Part shown: one piece after another, positions 54,228-62,728 of the stretch
Numbering within the stretch: the stretch's first letter is position 1
How the letters are laid out: every line of letters begins with the position of its first letter
From: Flavobacteriaceae bacterium Ap0902
Lineage (GTDB): Bacteria > Bacteroidota > Bacteroidia > Flavobacteriales > Weeksellaceae
Assembly: GCA_009835005.1 (NCBI GenBank)
Contig: WTFG01000001.1
Location: 1-64,000, forward strand
Direction: 5' to 3'
Length of the DNA stretch: 64,000 bases
The notes under the pieces: model-generated
The model's input: the letters and a program-made list of their open reading frames with translations, nothing else
The model's database searches: none
What the model was told of the DNA's origin: nothing
Position numbers and translations under genes: made by a program

Positions 54228-54241
54228 ATACTATAATTAGC
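54228..54241 (+). promoter_or_regulatory. C-box candidate at the methyltransferase promoter
   Basis: ATACTATAATTAGC, one base downstream of the -7 element and overlapping the expected transcription start. Nearly the same sequence follows the -7 element of the controller gene (56338-56325, minus strand, 13 of 14), and a third copy lies upstream of that promoter (56372-56385, 13 of 14). A controller protein bound here would block methyltransferase transcription. Confidence 0.6.
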
Positions 54242-54251
54242 GTTTATATTT

Positions 54252-55268
54252 ATGAGAGTAGTTTCATTATTTGCAGGTTGCGGTGGATTAGATCTAGGTC
54301 TAGTACAAGCTGGTCACAATATTGTATTAGCAACGGATATTGATAAAGATTGTAAATTAACATATGATCAAAATTTTGATCATAAATTACTCTTAAAAGA
54401 TGTTAAGGAACTTAAAGGTCAAGAGTTACCTAAATATGATTTATTAACTGGAGGTTTTCCATGTCAAGGATTCTCTATTGCTAATTTATATAGAGATGTG
54501 AAAGACAAAAGAAATGAATTATATCTAGAAATAGTAAGATTATTGAATGAGACAAAACCTGAATATTTTTTGGCAGAAAATGTTCCAGGTATTTTAAGTT
54601 TAGGAAAAGGCGAAGTAGTTAAACAAATAATGAAAGAGTTTTCTGAAATTGGGATACATGATGGCGAATTGGGTTATGAAGTTCATAAGTATAAATTAAA
54701 TGCAGCGGATTATGGAGTCCCTCAAGGAAGAAAAAGGGTTATTTTTCTTGGTGTCTCAAAGAAAATTGATGAAAATAAGAGAAAAGAACTTTTCGACAAC
54801 TTTCCTCCAAGGAAAACCAATAGTGCTAAAGATGAAAGCAATTTACCTCCTCATAAAACTTTAAGAGAAGCAATTGGAGATTTACCAGAGCCATATACAA
54901 AGGAAGGTGAAAAGATTTTAAATCACTATGGCACAAAACATAAAGTGAAGATTAATGGTTATATGGGTAATAGAAAATTATCTTGGGATAAGCCAGGGCC
55001 TACTATTGTGGGTAGAGGTGGTGGAACAGGAGGACCTGTAATTGCTGTCCACCCGAACTGTGAAAGAAGGTTTACTGTTAGAGAAACTGCCCGTATACAA
55101 TCATTTCCTGACGATTTTGAGTTTCTCGGCTCCAAAAGTTCTCAATTTAGACAAATAGGCAATGCAGTTGCTGTTGATTTTGCTTATCATTTAGGTAAGG
55201 TTTTGAAAGATTTTGAAGAAGGAAAATTAAGTCCTAAGCAGAAAGCCCAAATAGAATTAAACCTATGA
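54252..55268 (+). CDS. DNA (cytosine-5-)-methyltransferase of a type II R-M system
   Basis: 338 aa. Motif I FAGCGGLDLGLVQAGH, motif IV GGFPCQGFS with nucleophile Cys71, motif VI AENV (about 108-111), motif VIII NAADYGVPQGRKRV, and motifs IX-X RETARIQSFPDDF and QIGNAVAVDFAYHLGKVL are all intact. The target-recognition region lies between about 185 and 270. It should methylate cytosine in the site cut by the nuclease encoded convergently. The stop codons of the two genes are 1 base apart. Recognition sequence cannot be predicted by eye. Confidence 0.94.
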   Translation: MRVVSLFAGCGGLDLGLVQAGHNIVLATDIDKDCKLTYDQNFDHKLLLKDVKELKGQELPKYDLLTGGFPCQGFSIANLYRDVKDKRNELYLEIVRLLNETKPEYFLAENVPGILSLGKGEVVKQIMKEFSEIGIHDGELGYEVHKYKLNAADYGVPQGRKRVIFLGVSKKIDENKRKELFDNFPPRKTNSAKDESNLPPHKTLREAIGDLPEPYTKEGEKILNHYGTKHKVKINGYMGNRKLSWDKPGPTIVGRGGGTGGPVIAVHPNCERRFTVRETARIQSFPDDFEFLGSKSSQFRQIGNAVAVDFAYHLGKVLKDFEEGKLSPKQKAQIELNL

Positions 55269-55269
55269 T

Positions 55270-56106
55270 TTAATATAGTTTACAACGTGGATTTCCACTT
55301 GTAATTCTATTACAATAAAATAAGTCCATATCAGTTATAGGCTTAAAACCTTTATCTTTATGAACAAGCACCAATTTTATATCAGTAAAAATGCTTCTTA
55401 CCAATTCATTCAATTTTTCTTTTAAACTAATATCCTTAAAAATAATAATATCATCAAAAATTTTTGATGTCAATTGAAGTCTTGTATAGAATTCTATGTC
55501 ACATTCGAGCTTTGAAAGTTTATTTTCTATGGAAATATCCTCAAACTCTAATTTTCGGAATGCATTTAAAATGTCATAATTACCTTCTAATCCATCATAT
55601 GAAGAAAACATTTTAACACTAAAATTTTCAGCAATTAATAGCTTCTTTAAATTTTCGATTAAATCATTAGCTTTACTTAAATTAGATGCCGAAACTTCAT
55701 TTCTTCTTAATCCACTAATTAATAATGTAGAACTACGACCTGTATTAGATTTAATTAAATTGATATAGTTTTTGATCTGGTTACTCTTCTTAGAGTTAAT
55801 CAAAATATTTTCTAATTGAAGAACATTCTCTAATATGCGAATTACGCTATCAATTATTAGTCTATAATTTGATGCTACTTCAACACCTAGCCTAAAACTG
55901 TTATCCGAATCTAATTTTTTTACTTCCCATTTCTCTCCAAAAACTAAAAGGTCATAGGATACATTTTGGCCTAATGGAACAGTATTAAATTCAGCTCCAA
56001 GTTTTTCCTCTCCGTCGCCAACTGCTAAAATGGATGATTTGAATTTTATATTTTTAGATTTTTTAGTCCAAGGATTCCAAATATTATTTTTGTATTGATT
56101 TTTCAT
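55270..56106 (-). CDS. Putative type II restriction endonuclease (PD-(D/E)xK candidate)
   Basis: 278 aa, no family recognised by eye. VSYDLLVFGEKWEVKKLD offers the catalytic pattern Asp52-x8-Glu61-x-Lys63 of PD-(D/E)xK nucleases, in a beta-hairpin-like context near the N-terminus. The rest is helical and rich in Lys, Asn and Ile. Context is strong: it overlaps a controller-type HTH gene by 23 bases on the same strand, and ends 1 base from a C5 methyltransferase gene. Nuclease activity is an inference. Confidence 0.7.
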   Translation of the reverse strand: MKNQYKNNIWNPWTKKSKNIKFKSSILAVGDGEEKLGAEFNTVPLGQNVSYDLLVFGEKWEVKKLDSDNSFRLGVEVASNYRLIIDSVIRILENVLQLENILINSKKSNQIKNYINLIKSNTGRSSTLLISGLRRNEVSASNLSKANDLIENLKKLLIAENFSVKMFSSYDGLEGNYDILNAFRKLEFEDISIENKLSKLECDIEFYTRLQLTSKIFDDIIIFKDISLKEKLNELVRSIFTDIKLVLVHKDKGFKPITDMDLFYCNRITSGNPRCKLY

Positions 56107-56317
56107 TACGCTTAAAAAATTCTATCATCTTAACGTCTAGTGCATTAGCAATTTTTTCAATATTTATTAGAGTGATATTCTTTTCAGCCCTTTCAATCAT
56201 TCCAATATATGTTCGATGTAAATTAGCTCTATGCGCTAGTTCCTCCTGAGATAAACCTTTTGATTTTCGAATATCTCGAACTCTACTTCCAAATTGTCTA
56301 AGAATATCTTTTCCCAA
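56084..56317 (-). CDS. XRE-family controller (C) protein of the R-M system
   Basis: 77 aa, nearly all helix-turn-helix: RVRDIRKSKGLSQEELAHRA and HRTYIGMIERAEKNITLINI, then EKIANALDVKMIEFF. This is the usual size and layout of type II controller proteins. No ATG is available in frame before an upstream stop, so the TTG at 56317-56315 is the likely start, a weak codon that may limit its level. The gene overlaps the nuclease gene by 23 bases, so the two are translated from one mRNA. Boxes around its promoter suggest both activation and repression by itself. Confidence 0.85.
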   Translation of the reverse strand: MGKDILRQFGSRVRDIRKSKGLSQEELAHRANLHRTYIGMIERAEKNITLINIEKIANALDVKMIEFFKRNEKSIQK

Positions 56318-56324
56318 TATAAGT

Positions 56325-56338
56325 GCTAATTAAAGTAT
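56325..56338 (-). promoter_or_regulatory. C-box candidate, promoter-proximal copy of the controller gene
   Basis: On the minus strand ATACTTTAATTAGC begins one base after the -7 element TAAATTTG (56347-56340). Together they form a 23-bp module that matches the methyltransferase promoter at 21 positions. Position over the start site suggests repression. Confidence 0.6.
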
Positions 56339-56339
56339 T

Positions 56340-56370
56340 CAAATTTAGTTTTACCCTTCAACCAATACAA
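56340..56370 (-). promoter_or_regulatory. Promoter of the controller/nuclease operon
   Basis: On the minus strand TTG (56370-56368), a 20-base spacer and TAAATTTG (56347-56340) fit the Bacteroidota promoter consensus. The start codon of the controller gene is 22 bases further on. Confidence 0.65.
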
Positions 56371-56371
56371 C

Positions 56372-56385
56372 ATACTATAGTTAGC
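56372..56385 (+). promoter_or_regulatory. C-box candidate, distal copy upstream of the controller promoter
   Basis: ATACTATAGTTAGC (with palindromic core ACTATAGT) directly upstream of the -33 TTG and inverted relative to the proximal box. This is the usual place for an activator site, so low controller levels could activate here before the proximal box is filled. Confidence 0.55.
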
Positions 56386-56505
56386 AAATATTGATGAACA
56401 ATGGATGAATAAGGTGTTTTTCATTATTAGAAATGAGTGAATTATATAAAATGAAAATAAATTAAAATAAATTAAAGCCCCCCGTCGAGCCCCCTTTTAA
56501 AAACT

Positions 56506-56541
56506 AAAAACCTCACAATCAAATGATTGCGAGGTTTTTTT
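56506..56541 (-). terminator. Terminator of tRNA-Leu
   Basis: AAACCTC (56507-56513)/GAGGTTT (56531-56537) and the inner arm AATCA/TGATT form the hairpin; the flanking A- and T-runs serve both strands. It ends 3 bases from the tRNA 3' end. Confidence 0.78.
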
Positions 56542-56543
56542 AG

Positions 56544-56627
56544 TACCCGAGGCCGGAATCGAACCGGCACGATATTGCTATCACTGGATTTTGAATCCAG
56601 CGCGTCTACCAATTCCGCCACTCGGGC
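56544..56627 (-). tRNA. tRNA-Leu (anticodon CAA)
   Basis: The 84-nt minus-strand sequence folds with acceptor GCCCGAG/CTCGGGT, D arm with GGTAGACGCGC, anticodon stem CTGGA/TCCAG with loop TTCAAAA (anticodon CAA, reads UUG), a long variable arm (TGATAGCAATATCG) as in class II tRNAs, and T arm GCCGG-TTCGATT-CCGGC. CCA is not encoded. Confidence 0.95.
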
Positions 56628-56673
56628 AAAATGGGATGCAAATATACAAAGTTTTTGTTCTTAATTAAAACTT

Positions 56674-57684
56674 TTAATCCAAAGTTTTTTGCCATTCCCA
56701 CGCAGTACGTAGCGATTCCTCTAAACTAGTTTCTGGTGTCCAACCCAATTCTTTGGCTGCTTTGGTATTATCTGCATAAGCTGCCGTGATATCTCCGGGT
56801 CTGCGGTCTACAATTTTATAATTCAATTTTGTTCCGCTCGCTTCTTCAAATGCTTGAATCACTTCTAAAACAGTGGAACCTGTTCCTGTTCCTAGATTAT
56901 AAATTTCATATTGATCTACATTTTCATCTGCAAGCAAACGTTTTAATCCCTTCACGTGGGCATTAGCTAAATCCATTACATAAATATAATCTCTAATCGC
57001 TGTTCCATCTCTGGTTGGATAATCATCTCCGAAGACAGACAATTGCTCTCTGATTCCTGCTGCGGTCTGTGTGATAAATGGAATTAAATTATTTGGAACA
57101 CCTTTCGGCAATTCACCAATCAACGCACTTGGATGAGCTCCGATAGGATTAAAATAACGCAATGCGATTATTTTTTTATCAAAAACGCGAGCAAAATCTT
57201 CTAAGATTTCCTCTCCCATTTGCTTGGTCTTACCATAAGAACTCTCTGCTTTTTTAATCGGTGCTTTTTCATCAATAGGTAACTCATCTGCTTGTCCATA
57301 AACAGTACAAGAAGAACTGAAGATTATGTTATCTATATGATGATCTTTCGCTGCATCTAGCAAATTAAGCAATCCAACAAGATTGTTTCGGTAATATATC
57401 AATGGTTTTACCATACTCTCTCCTACAGCTTTAGACGCAGCAAAGTGAATAACACCATCTACTTTATTTTCTGCAAAGAATTGATTGGTTCTCTCTTGAT
57501 CCTTTAAATCAAATTCAAAGAAATCTGGCTTCTTACCAGTAATTTCTTCAATTCTGTCTAAAACAAATCTTTCTGAATTAGATAAATCATCTATAATTGC
57601 AACCTCAAAACCATCGTTTAATAATTCAACTACTGTATGAGACCCAATATATCCTAGACCTCCTGTAACTAATATTTTAGGCAT
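56674..57684 (-). CDS. galE: UDP-glucose 4-epimerase
   Basis: 336 aa extended SDR enzyme interconverting UDP-glucose and UDP-galactose (and perhaps the N-acetyl forms). NAD-binding GGLGYIGSHTVVEL, Ser in FSSSCTVYG, the catalytic YGKTK and ALRYFNPIGAHPS, YTRDG-like YPTRDGTAIRDYIYVMDLA. It overlaps the aminotransferase gene by 8 bases, so they form a surface-sugar operon. Confidence 0.95.
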   Translation of the reverse strand: MPKILVTGGLGYIGSHTVVELLNDGFEVAIIDDLSNSERFVLDRIEEITGKKPDFFEFDLKDQERTNQFFAENKVDGVIHFAASKAVGESMVKPLIYYRNNLVGLLNLLDAAKDHHIDNIIFSSSCTVYGQADELPIDEKAPIKKAESSYGKTKQMGEEILEDFARVFDKKIIALRYFNPIGAHPSALIGELPKGVPNNLIPFITQTAAGIREQLSVFGDDYPTRDGTAIRDYIYVMDLANAHVKGLKRLLADENVDQYEIYNLGTGTGSTVLEVIQAFEEASGTKLNYKIVDRRPGDITAAYADNTKAAKELGWTPETSLEESLRTAWEWQKTLD

Positions 57685-58804
57685 TGAAAAATTCTTTAAC
57701 TGATTCTGTAATATAATGTAATTGATCGTCTGTCAACTCCGTATGCATCGGAAGCGAAATTACCTGATCGATTAAATTCATCGTCACGGGAAAATCTGCA
57801 TCGTTATAATTACCATCGTCATACGCCTTTTGTTTATGTAATGGCACTGGGTAATAGATCATGGCAGGAATTTCTTTTTCCATCAAGAATTTCTGTAATG
57901 CATTTCTATCACCCGCTATCTTCAAGGTATATTGATGAAATACATGTTTAGAGTCTTCTCTTCTATGTGGCGTCTGAATATTTGGGTGGTCCTTGAACGC
58001 TGTATCATAGAAATTGGCAGCGGCACGACGTCTTGCATTATATTCATCTAAATGTGGAAGTTTGATACGCAAAACAGCCGCCTGCATACTATCCAACCTA
58101 GAATTTACACCTACCTCATCATGATAATAACGTTTATACATTCCGTGATTTACAATTCCTCTCATTCTATGGGCTAAATCATCATCATTGGTGAAGATAG
58201 CACCCCCATCTCCATAACAACCTAAGTTTTTAGAAGGAAAAAATGAAGTAGTACCAATATTTCCCATAGTCCCAGCCTTGCGCTTGGTTCCATCTGGGAA
58301 CGTATAATCAGAACCAATGGCTTGGGCTGTATCCTCCACTACGAATAAATCATGCTTAACAGCAATATCCATCACAGCATTCATATTCGCACATTGTCCA
58401 AATAAATGTACAGGTATAATCGCTCTGGTTTTGTCTGTAATGGCATTTTCCAATGCCTCTATATTAATGGTGAAGTCATCTGGATTTACATCTACCAAAA
58501 CAGATTTCAAGCCTAATAAATCTATCACTTCCACGGTGGCGGCAAAGGTGAAATCTGCTGTAATCACCTCATCACCTGGTTGCAAATCCAATGACATCAA
58601 AGCCACTTGTAAGGCGTCTGTTCCGTTACCACAAGGGATTACGTGTTTTACGTCCAGGTACTCTTCTAATTCTGATTGAAAGGCTTTTACCTCTGGTCCA
58701 TTGATAAAAGCAGAGGATCCCACAACTTCTAATAACTTTTTATCTATTTCTGGTTTAATCTTAAGATATTGTGTTCCTAAGTCTACCATTTGTATCTTTT
58801 GCAT
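57677..58804 (-). CDS. DegT/DnrJ/EryC1/StrS sugar aminotransferase
   Basis: 375 aa PLP enzyme acting on nucleotide-linked keto sugars. HVIPCGNGTDALQVAL (phosphate pocket), VVEDTAQAIGSDY (Asp-x-x-Gln), the PLP-lysine segment FFPSKNLGCYGDGGAIFTN and GVNSRLDSMQAAVL are all present. Similar to WbpE/WlbC-type enzymes that make amino sugars for polysaccharides; the exact sugar is unknown. First gene of the operon with galE. Confidence 0.92.
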   Translation of the reverse strand: MQKIQMVDLGTQYLKIKPEIDKKLLEVVGSSAFINGPEVKAFQSELEEYLDVKHVIPCGNGTDALQVALMSLDLQPGDEVITADFTFAATVEVIDLLGLKSVLVDVNPDDFTINIEALENAITDKTRAIIPVHLFGQCANMNAVMDIAVKHDLFVVEDTAQAIGSDYTFPDGTKRKAGTMGNIGTTSFFPSKNLGCYGDGGAIFTNDDDLAHRMRGIVNHGMYKRYYHDEVGVNSRLDSMQAAVLRIKLPHLDEYNARRRAAANFYDTAFKDHPNIQTPHRREDSKHVFHQYTLKIAGDRNALQKFLMEKEIPAMIYYPVPLHKQKAYDDGNYNDADFPVTMNLIDQVISLPMHTELTDDQLHYITESVKEFFNA

Positions 58805-58993
58805 AGAGCATCTATTTAATATGGTAAATTTAGGAATTATTCATTGAATAAGCAGGTTGAATCCCTAGATTTTGAAAAGGTTCATATAGAGCTTACTTTA
58901 AATTCCGATTGAAATAAAAACCAATATATTTGTTATCCCGTTGCTAATGATCATGTGAATTAACATTTAAATATTTTTCCTAACCTTCCATCT

Positions 58994-60262
58994 ATGCAGT
59001 TTTTATATAATATCTCTATCCAATGCTATATTGTTGCTATTAAAATAGCAGCCCTATTTATGCCAAAAGCGCAGAAAGCTATAGAAGGAAGAAAAAATTG
59101 GGAGGATAAAATAGCGAGCGCGGTAAATTCTAAAGATCCATGGATTTGGATGCATTGTAGTTCGTTAGGAGAATTTGAGCAAGGCCGTCCTGTTTTAGAG
59201 GCTTTAAAAAAGAAATATCCTTCTTATAAGTTTGCCTTATCTTTCTTTTCCCCATCTGGTTATGAGATTAGAAAAAATTATAAAAAAGCGGATTTAATCT
59301 TTTACTTGCCTTTTGACACCCCTAAAAATGCAAAAAAATTAGCCGAGATCTTTGAGCCGAAAATATGGATACTTGCGAAATATGATTATTGGTATAATCA
59401 TTTAAAGGAACAACACAATATAGGGACTAATATCATTGTGGTGTCCGCTATATTCCGACAGAATCATATTTATTTTAAACCTTACGGAAAGTGGTTTGCT
59501 CAAAATTTAAAGCAATACATTCACCACTTTTTTGTGCAAGATAAAGCTTCAAAAAATTTATTGAACTCGATTGATATATCACGAGTTACGTTTTCTGGAG
59601 ACACAAGATTTGATCGCGTGAAAACCATAGCCAAAAACACTCCCCCTTTAATATGGGTAGAGAAATTTAAATCAAATCAAAATCTCATTGTGATTGGAAG
59701 CTCTTGGAAAGAAGATGAAGCACTATGGATTAATTTCATCAATAATAAACTACCAAACGACTGGAAAGTGATCGTTGCTCCTCACGAAATTAAATCAGAT
59801 AAAATTCAAAACCTAAAAGAAAGCTTGAATCGTGATACACTTTTATACTCAGATTTAAAGAGAAAATTAGAAAAGGGAGAAATTCCTATAGCTTTATTAA
59901 ATGAAGCAAAAGTAATTATCGTAGATACCATTGGATTACTCTCCACCATTTATGCTTCTGCAGATTTAGCTTATGTAGGAGGTGGTTTCAATAAATCTGG
60001 TGTGCATAATACCTTAGAACCTGCTGTATTTGGGGTGCCTGTAATCATCGGTCCGAATTATGAGAAATTCAATGAGGTGAAGTTATTAAAAAGTAGAGGT
60101 GTTTTATTTTCTATAGAAAATTATCAGACATTTGAAAATGTGCTATTGGAATTAATGAATTCAGCAGAGAAAAGAAAAGAGATTCAGCATAAGTCTAAAC
60201 ACTTCTTTGCAGAACAATTACTTTCTACACAAATCATAGTAGACAGCATAGATTTAGATTAA
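58994..60262 (+). CDS. waaA: 3-deoxy-D-manno-octulosonic acid transferase
   Basis: 422 aa. It transfers Kdo to lipid A at the inner membrane. N-terminal membrane segment (about 5-22), then WIWMHCSSLGEFEQGRPVL with the conserved Glu (SLGEFEQ, position of the catalytic base), FLLYFPFD-like LIFYLPFDTPKN, and the GT30 C-terminal domain with VIGSSWKEDE and AYVGGGFNKSGVHNTLEPA. Its end overlaps the convergent recJ gene by 4 bases. Confidence 0.94.
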   Translation: MQFLYNISIQCYIVAIKIAALFMPKAQKAIEGRKNWEDKIASAVNSKDPWIWMHCSSLGEFEQGRPVLEALKKKYPSYKFALSFFSPSGYEIRKNYKKADLIFYLPFDTPKNAKKLAEIFEPKIWILAKYDYWYNHLKEQHNIGTNIIVVSAIFRQNHIYFKPYGKWFAQNLKQYIHHFFVQDKASKNLLNSIDISRVTFSGDTRFDRVKTIAKNTPPLIWVEKFKSNQNLIVIGSSWKEDEALWINFINNKLPNDWKVIVAPHEIKSDKIQNLKESLNRDTLLYSDLKRKLEKGEIPIALLNEAKVIIVDTIGLLSTIYASADLAYVGGGFNKSGVHNTLEPAVFGVPVIIGPNYEKFNEVKLLKSRGVLFSIENYQTFENVLLELMNSAEKRKEIQHKSKHFFAEQLLSTQIIVDSIDLD

Positions 60263-61971
60263 ATCACCTCTGGAAATCTGATATCTGTAACCCTTAATTG
60301 TAAGTGAGATTTGCCTTGCCAAATATTTTCTTCTATATGATAAACCATATCAAATGGCTCTGTCTTAATTCTATTCTTTAAATCACCTCTGCCAAAGGCA
60401 ATCGCAGAAAACACTTTTCTAACCGCTGGATGGAACACATTGAATTTCAAGTGTTCCTGATTTCTTCCAAGGATACGCTCTCCCCCTGCGGACCGTATAT
60501 TTTTAGACAGGAACTGCGGTGCTAGATTACCAGGACCGTAAGGTTGAAATTGTTTTAAAATTCTAATAAATTTGGCATCTATTTGATCAAAAGTAAGTTC
60601 TGTATCAATTTCTACCGTGGGGATTTGTTGTGTTTTATGAATCTTGTTTTTAACGGCTTCCTCAAATTTTCTTTTAAAATTAGGGAGATTGACTTCTTTC
60701 ATAGAAAGTCCAGCAGCATACATGTGCCCACCATATCTATCTAATAAATCTGCACAACTGGCAATCGCCTCATATACATCAAAGCCTTTTACGGAACGAA
60801 CAGAAGCCACCAAATCCCCATCTTCTCCTTTGGTAAAGACAACCGTAGGGCGATAGAATACCTCTGTTAATCTAGAAGCAACAATTCCAATGACACCTTT
60901 GTGCCAAGCAGGATTATACACTACTGTAGAGAATTTATACTGCTGATTATTTTCTGTGATTTGTTTGATAGCAGATTCTGTGATTTCTGCATCTAGACTT
61001 TTTCTTTGGGTATTGAGTGACATGATTTCACTCACATATTTTCTTGCTGTAATTTCATTATCAGAAATCAGAAGACGTACCGCATCTGTGGCTTGCTTGA
61101 TTCTGCCAGCAGCATTAATTTTAGGCGCAATAGAGAACACTATTTTAGAAATATCTACATGCCCCATAGATTCTTTGGGTATCAACATACGCAAACCCAG
61201 TCTAGGCGAATCATTGAGCACTTTTAATCCAAAATGCGCCAAAATTCTGTTTTCACCGATCATAGGCACAATATCTGCGGCTATACTCACTACAACTAAA
61301 TCTAGGTAGGTATACAGTTCTTTTTTAGTGGTTCTAAAGTGTGTGGAAAGTGCCTGAATTAGTTTGAAACCAACGCCACAGCCACTTAACCCCTCAAAAG
61401 GGTAATCACAATCTAATCTTTTGGGGTCTAGAATTGCTACAGCCGCTGGTAGTGTTTCACTAGGCAAATGATGATCACAAATCACAAAGTCTATCCCTTT
61501 CTGATTCGCATAATCCACTTTGTCTATGGCTTTAATGCCGCAATCCAGCGCTACAATTAATGTGATTCCATTATCCTCTGCATAATCTATTCCTGCTTGG
61601 GAAATTCCATACCCTTCTTTATACCTATCTGGGATATAAAAAGTTACATGTTCAGAATAGTTTTTTAAATAATCATACATCAATGCCACCGATGTTGCCC
61701 CATCTACATCATAATCTCCATACACCATGATGTTTTCTCCACTTTCTACTGCTTTTATAATTCTTTCCACAGCCTTGTCCATATCCTTCATTAAAAAAGG
61801 ATTATGCAACTTCTCTAATGATGGTCTAAAGAATTCTTTGGCTGAATTAAAATCACGAATACCCCGCTGTACCAAAAGGTGCGCAATGGTATCTGAAACC
61901 CCCAGTACCTCTTGGAGTGAGTGTATCGTTTCCTGTTCTGGTTTGGGTTTTACCAGCCAACGCGTGGTCAT
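60259..61971 (-). CDS. recJ: Single-stranded-DNA-specific exonuclease RecJ
   Basis: 570 aa, normal length. DHH phosphoesterase motifs: YGDYDVDGATSVALMYDYL, the VICDHHLPSE motif, DLVVVSIAADIVP, then DHHA1 domain with GGHMYAAGLSM, and the C-terminal OB fold. It degrades ssDNA 5'-3' in recombination and mismatch repair. Convergent with waaA. Confidence 0.96.
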   Translation of the reverse strand: MTTRWLVKPKPEQETIHSLQEVLGVSDTIAHLLVQRGIRDFNSAKEFFRPSLEKLHNPFLMKDMDKAVERIIKAVESGENIMVYGDYDVDGATSVALMYDYLKNYSEHVTFYIPDRYKEGYGISQAGIDYAEDNGITLIVALDCGIKAIDKVDYANQKGIDFVICDHHLPSETLPAAVAILDPKRLDCDYPFEGLSGCGVGFKLIQALSTHFRTTKKELYTYLDLVVVSIAADIVPMIGENRILAHFGLKVLNDSPRLGLRMLIPKESMGHVDISKIVFSIAPKINAAGRIKQATDAVRLLISDNEITARKYVSEIMSLNTQRKSLDAEITESAIKQITENNQQYKFSTVVYNPAWHKGVIGIVASRLTEVFYRPTVVFTKGEDGDLVASVRSVKGFDVYEAIASCADLLDRYGGHMYAAGLSMKEVNLPNFKRKFEEAVKNKIHKTQQIPTVEIDTELTFDQIDAKFIRILKQFQPYGPGNLAPQFLSKNIRSAGGERILGRNQEHLKFNVFHPAVRKVFSAIAFGRGDLKNRIKTEPFDMVYHIEENIWQGKSHLQLRVTDIRFPEVI

Positions 61972-62050
61972 AAAAGAAAGTTTAAATGAACCACAATATT
62001 ACGAATTTTATCCTTATTTATAAAGTGCGACTACTCATCCGATTACCAAT

Positions 62051-62728
62051 CTATACGGCTTTCCCCTCTACCACAATTACCATTTCACCTTTAAGTTTTT
62101 TACCATTCACAATTTCATTTAATTCTGCCAAGGTTCCTCTTATCGTTTGTTCGAATTTTTTGGTAATTTCTCTAGACAAAGATGCTTTTCTATTTTCTCC
62201 CAGATATTCCATTAAATCTGCGATGGTTCTTATAATTTTATGGGGAGACTCATACAATATCATGGTTCGCTCTTCTTTAGCTAACATTTCTAATTTGGTT
62301 TTTCTCCCTTTTTTCACAGGTAGAAATCCTATATAAGTGAATTCATGATTAGGAAGAGCAGAGAGTATTAGCGCTGGGACAAAAGCAGTTGCACCAGGTA
62401 AGACTTCTACTTCTAGCCCTTCTTCTACGCAATGCCGCAACAATAAAAATCCTGGATCTGAAATTCCTGGTGTCCCTGCATCTGTAATCAATGCGAAGGT
62501 TCTACCCAATCTAATTTCTGCTGCAATGCGTTCTAAAGATGCATGTTCATTGTGTGCATGATGTGCTTGCATAGGCGTTTCTATAGCATAGTACTGCAAG
62601 AGTTTACCACTATTACGGGTATCCTCTGCTAGAATCACATCTGCCTTTTGCAAGGTGGTGACTGCTCTATAGGTAATATCTCCAAGGTTTCCAATGGGTG
62701 TTGGTATTAAAATCAGTTTGCCTGGCAT
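62051..62728 (-). CDS. rsmI: 16S rRNA (cytidine1402-2'-O)-methyltransferase
   Basis: 225 aa. LILIPTPIGNLGDITYRAV at the start, VILAEDTRNSGKLL, ALITDAGTPGISDPGFLL and LYESPHKI are hallmark SAM-binding tetrapyrrole-methylase motifs. Shorter than E. coli RsmI (286 aa), lacking its C-terminal domain, which is common in Bacteroidota. Its start touches the stop of the upstream gene (1-base overlap at 62728). Confidence 0.95.
   Translation of the reverse strand: MPGKLILIPTPIGNLGDITYRAVTTLQKADVILAEDTRNSGKLLQYYAIETPMQAHHAHNEHASLERIAAEIRLGRTFALITDAGTPGISDPGFLLLRHCVEEGLEVEVLPGATAFVPALILSALPNHEFTYIGFLPVKKGRKTKLEMLAKEERTMILYESPHKIIRTIADLMEYLGENRKASLSREITKKFEQTIRGTLAELNEIVNGKKLKGEMVIVVEGKAV

Noticed and set aside
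53497-56627. Integrative element or prophage at tRNA-Leu
   Set aside because: No integrase, relaxase or phage gene is present and no copy of the tRNA 3' end was found at the far side; only a small R-M island with repeats is supported.
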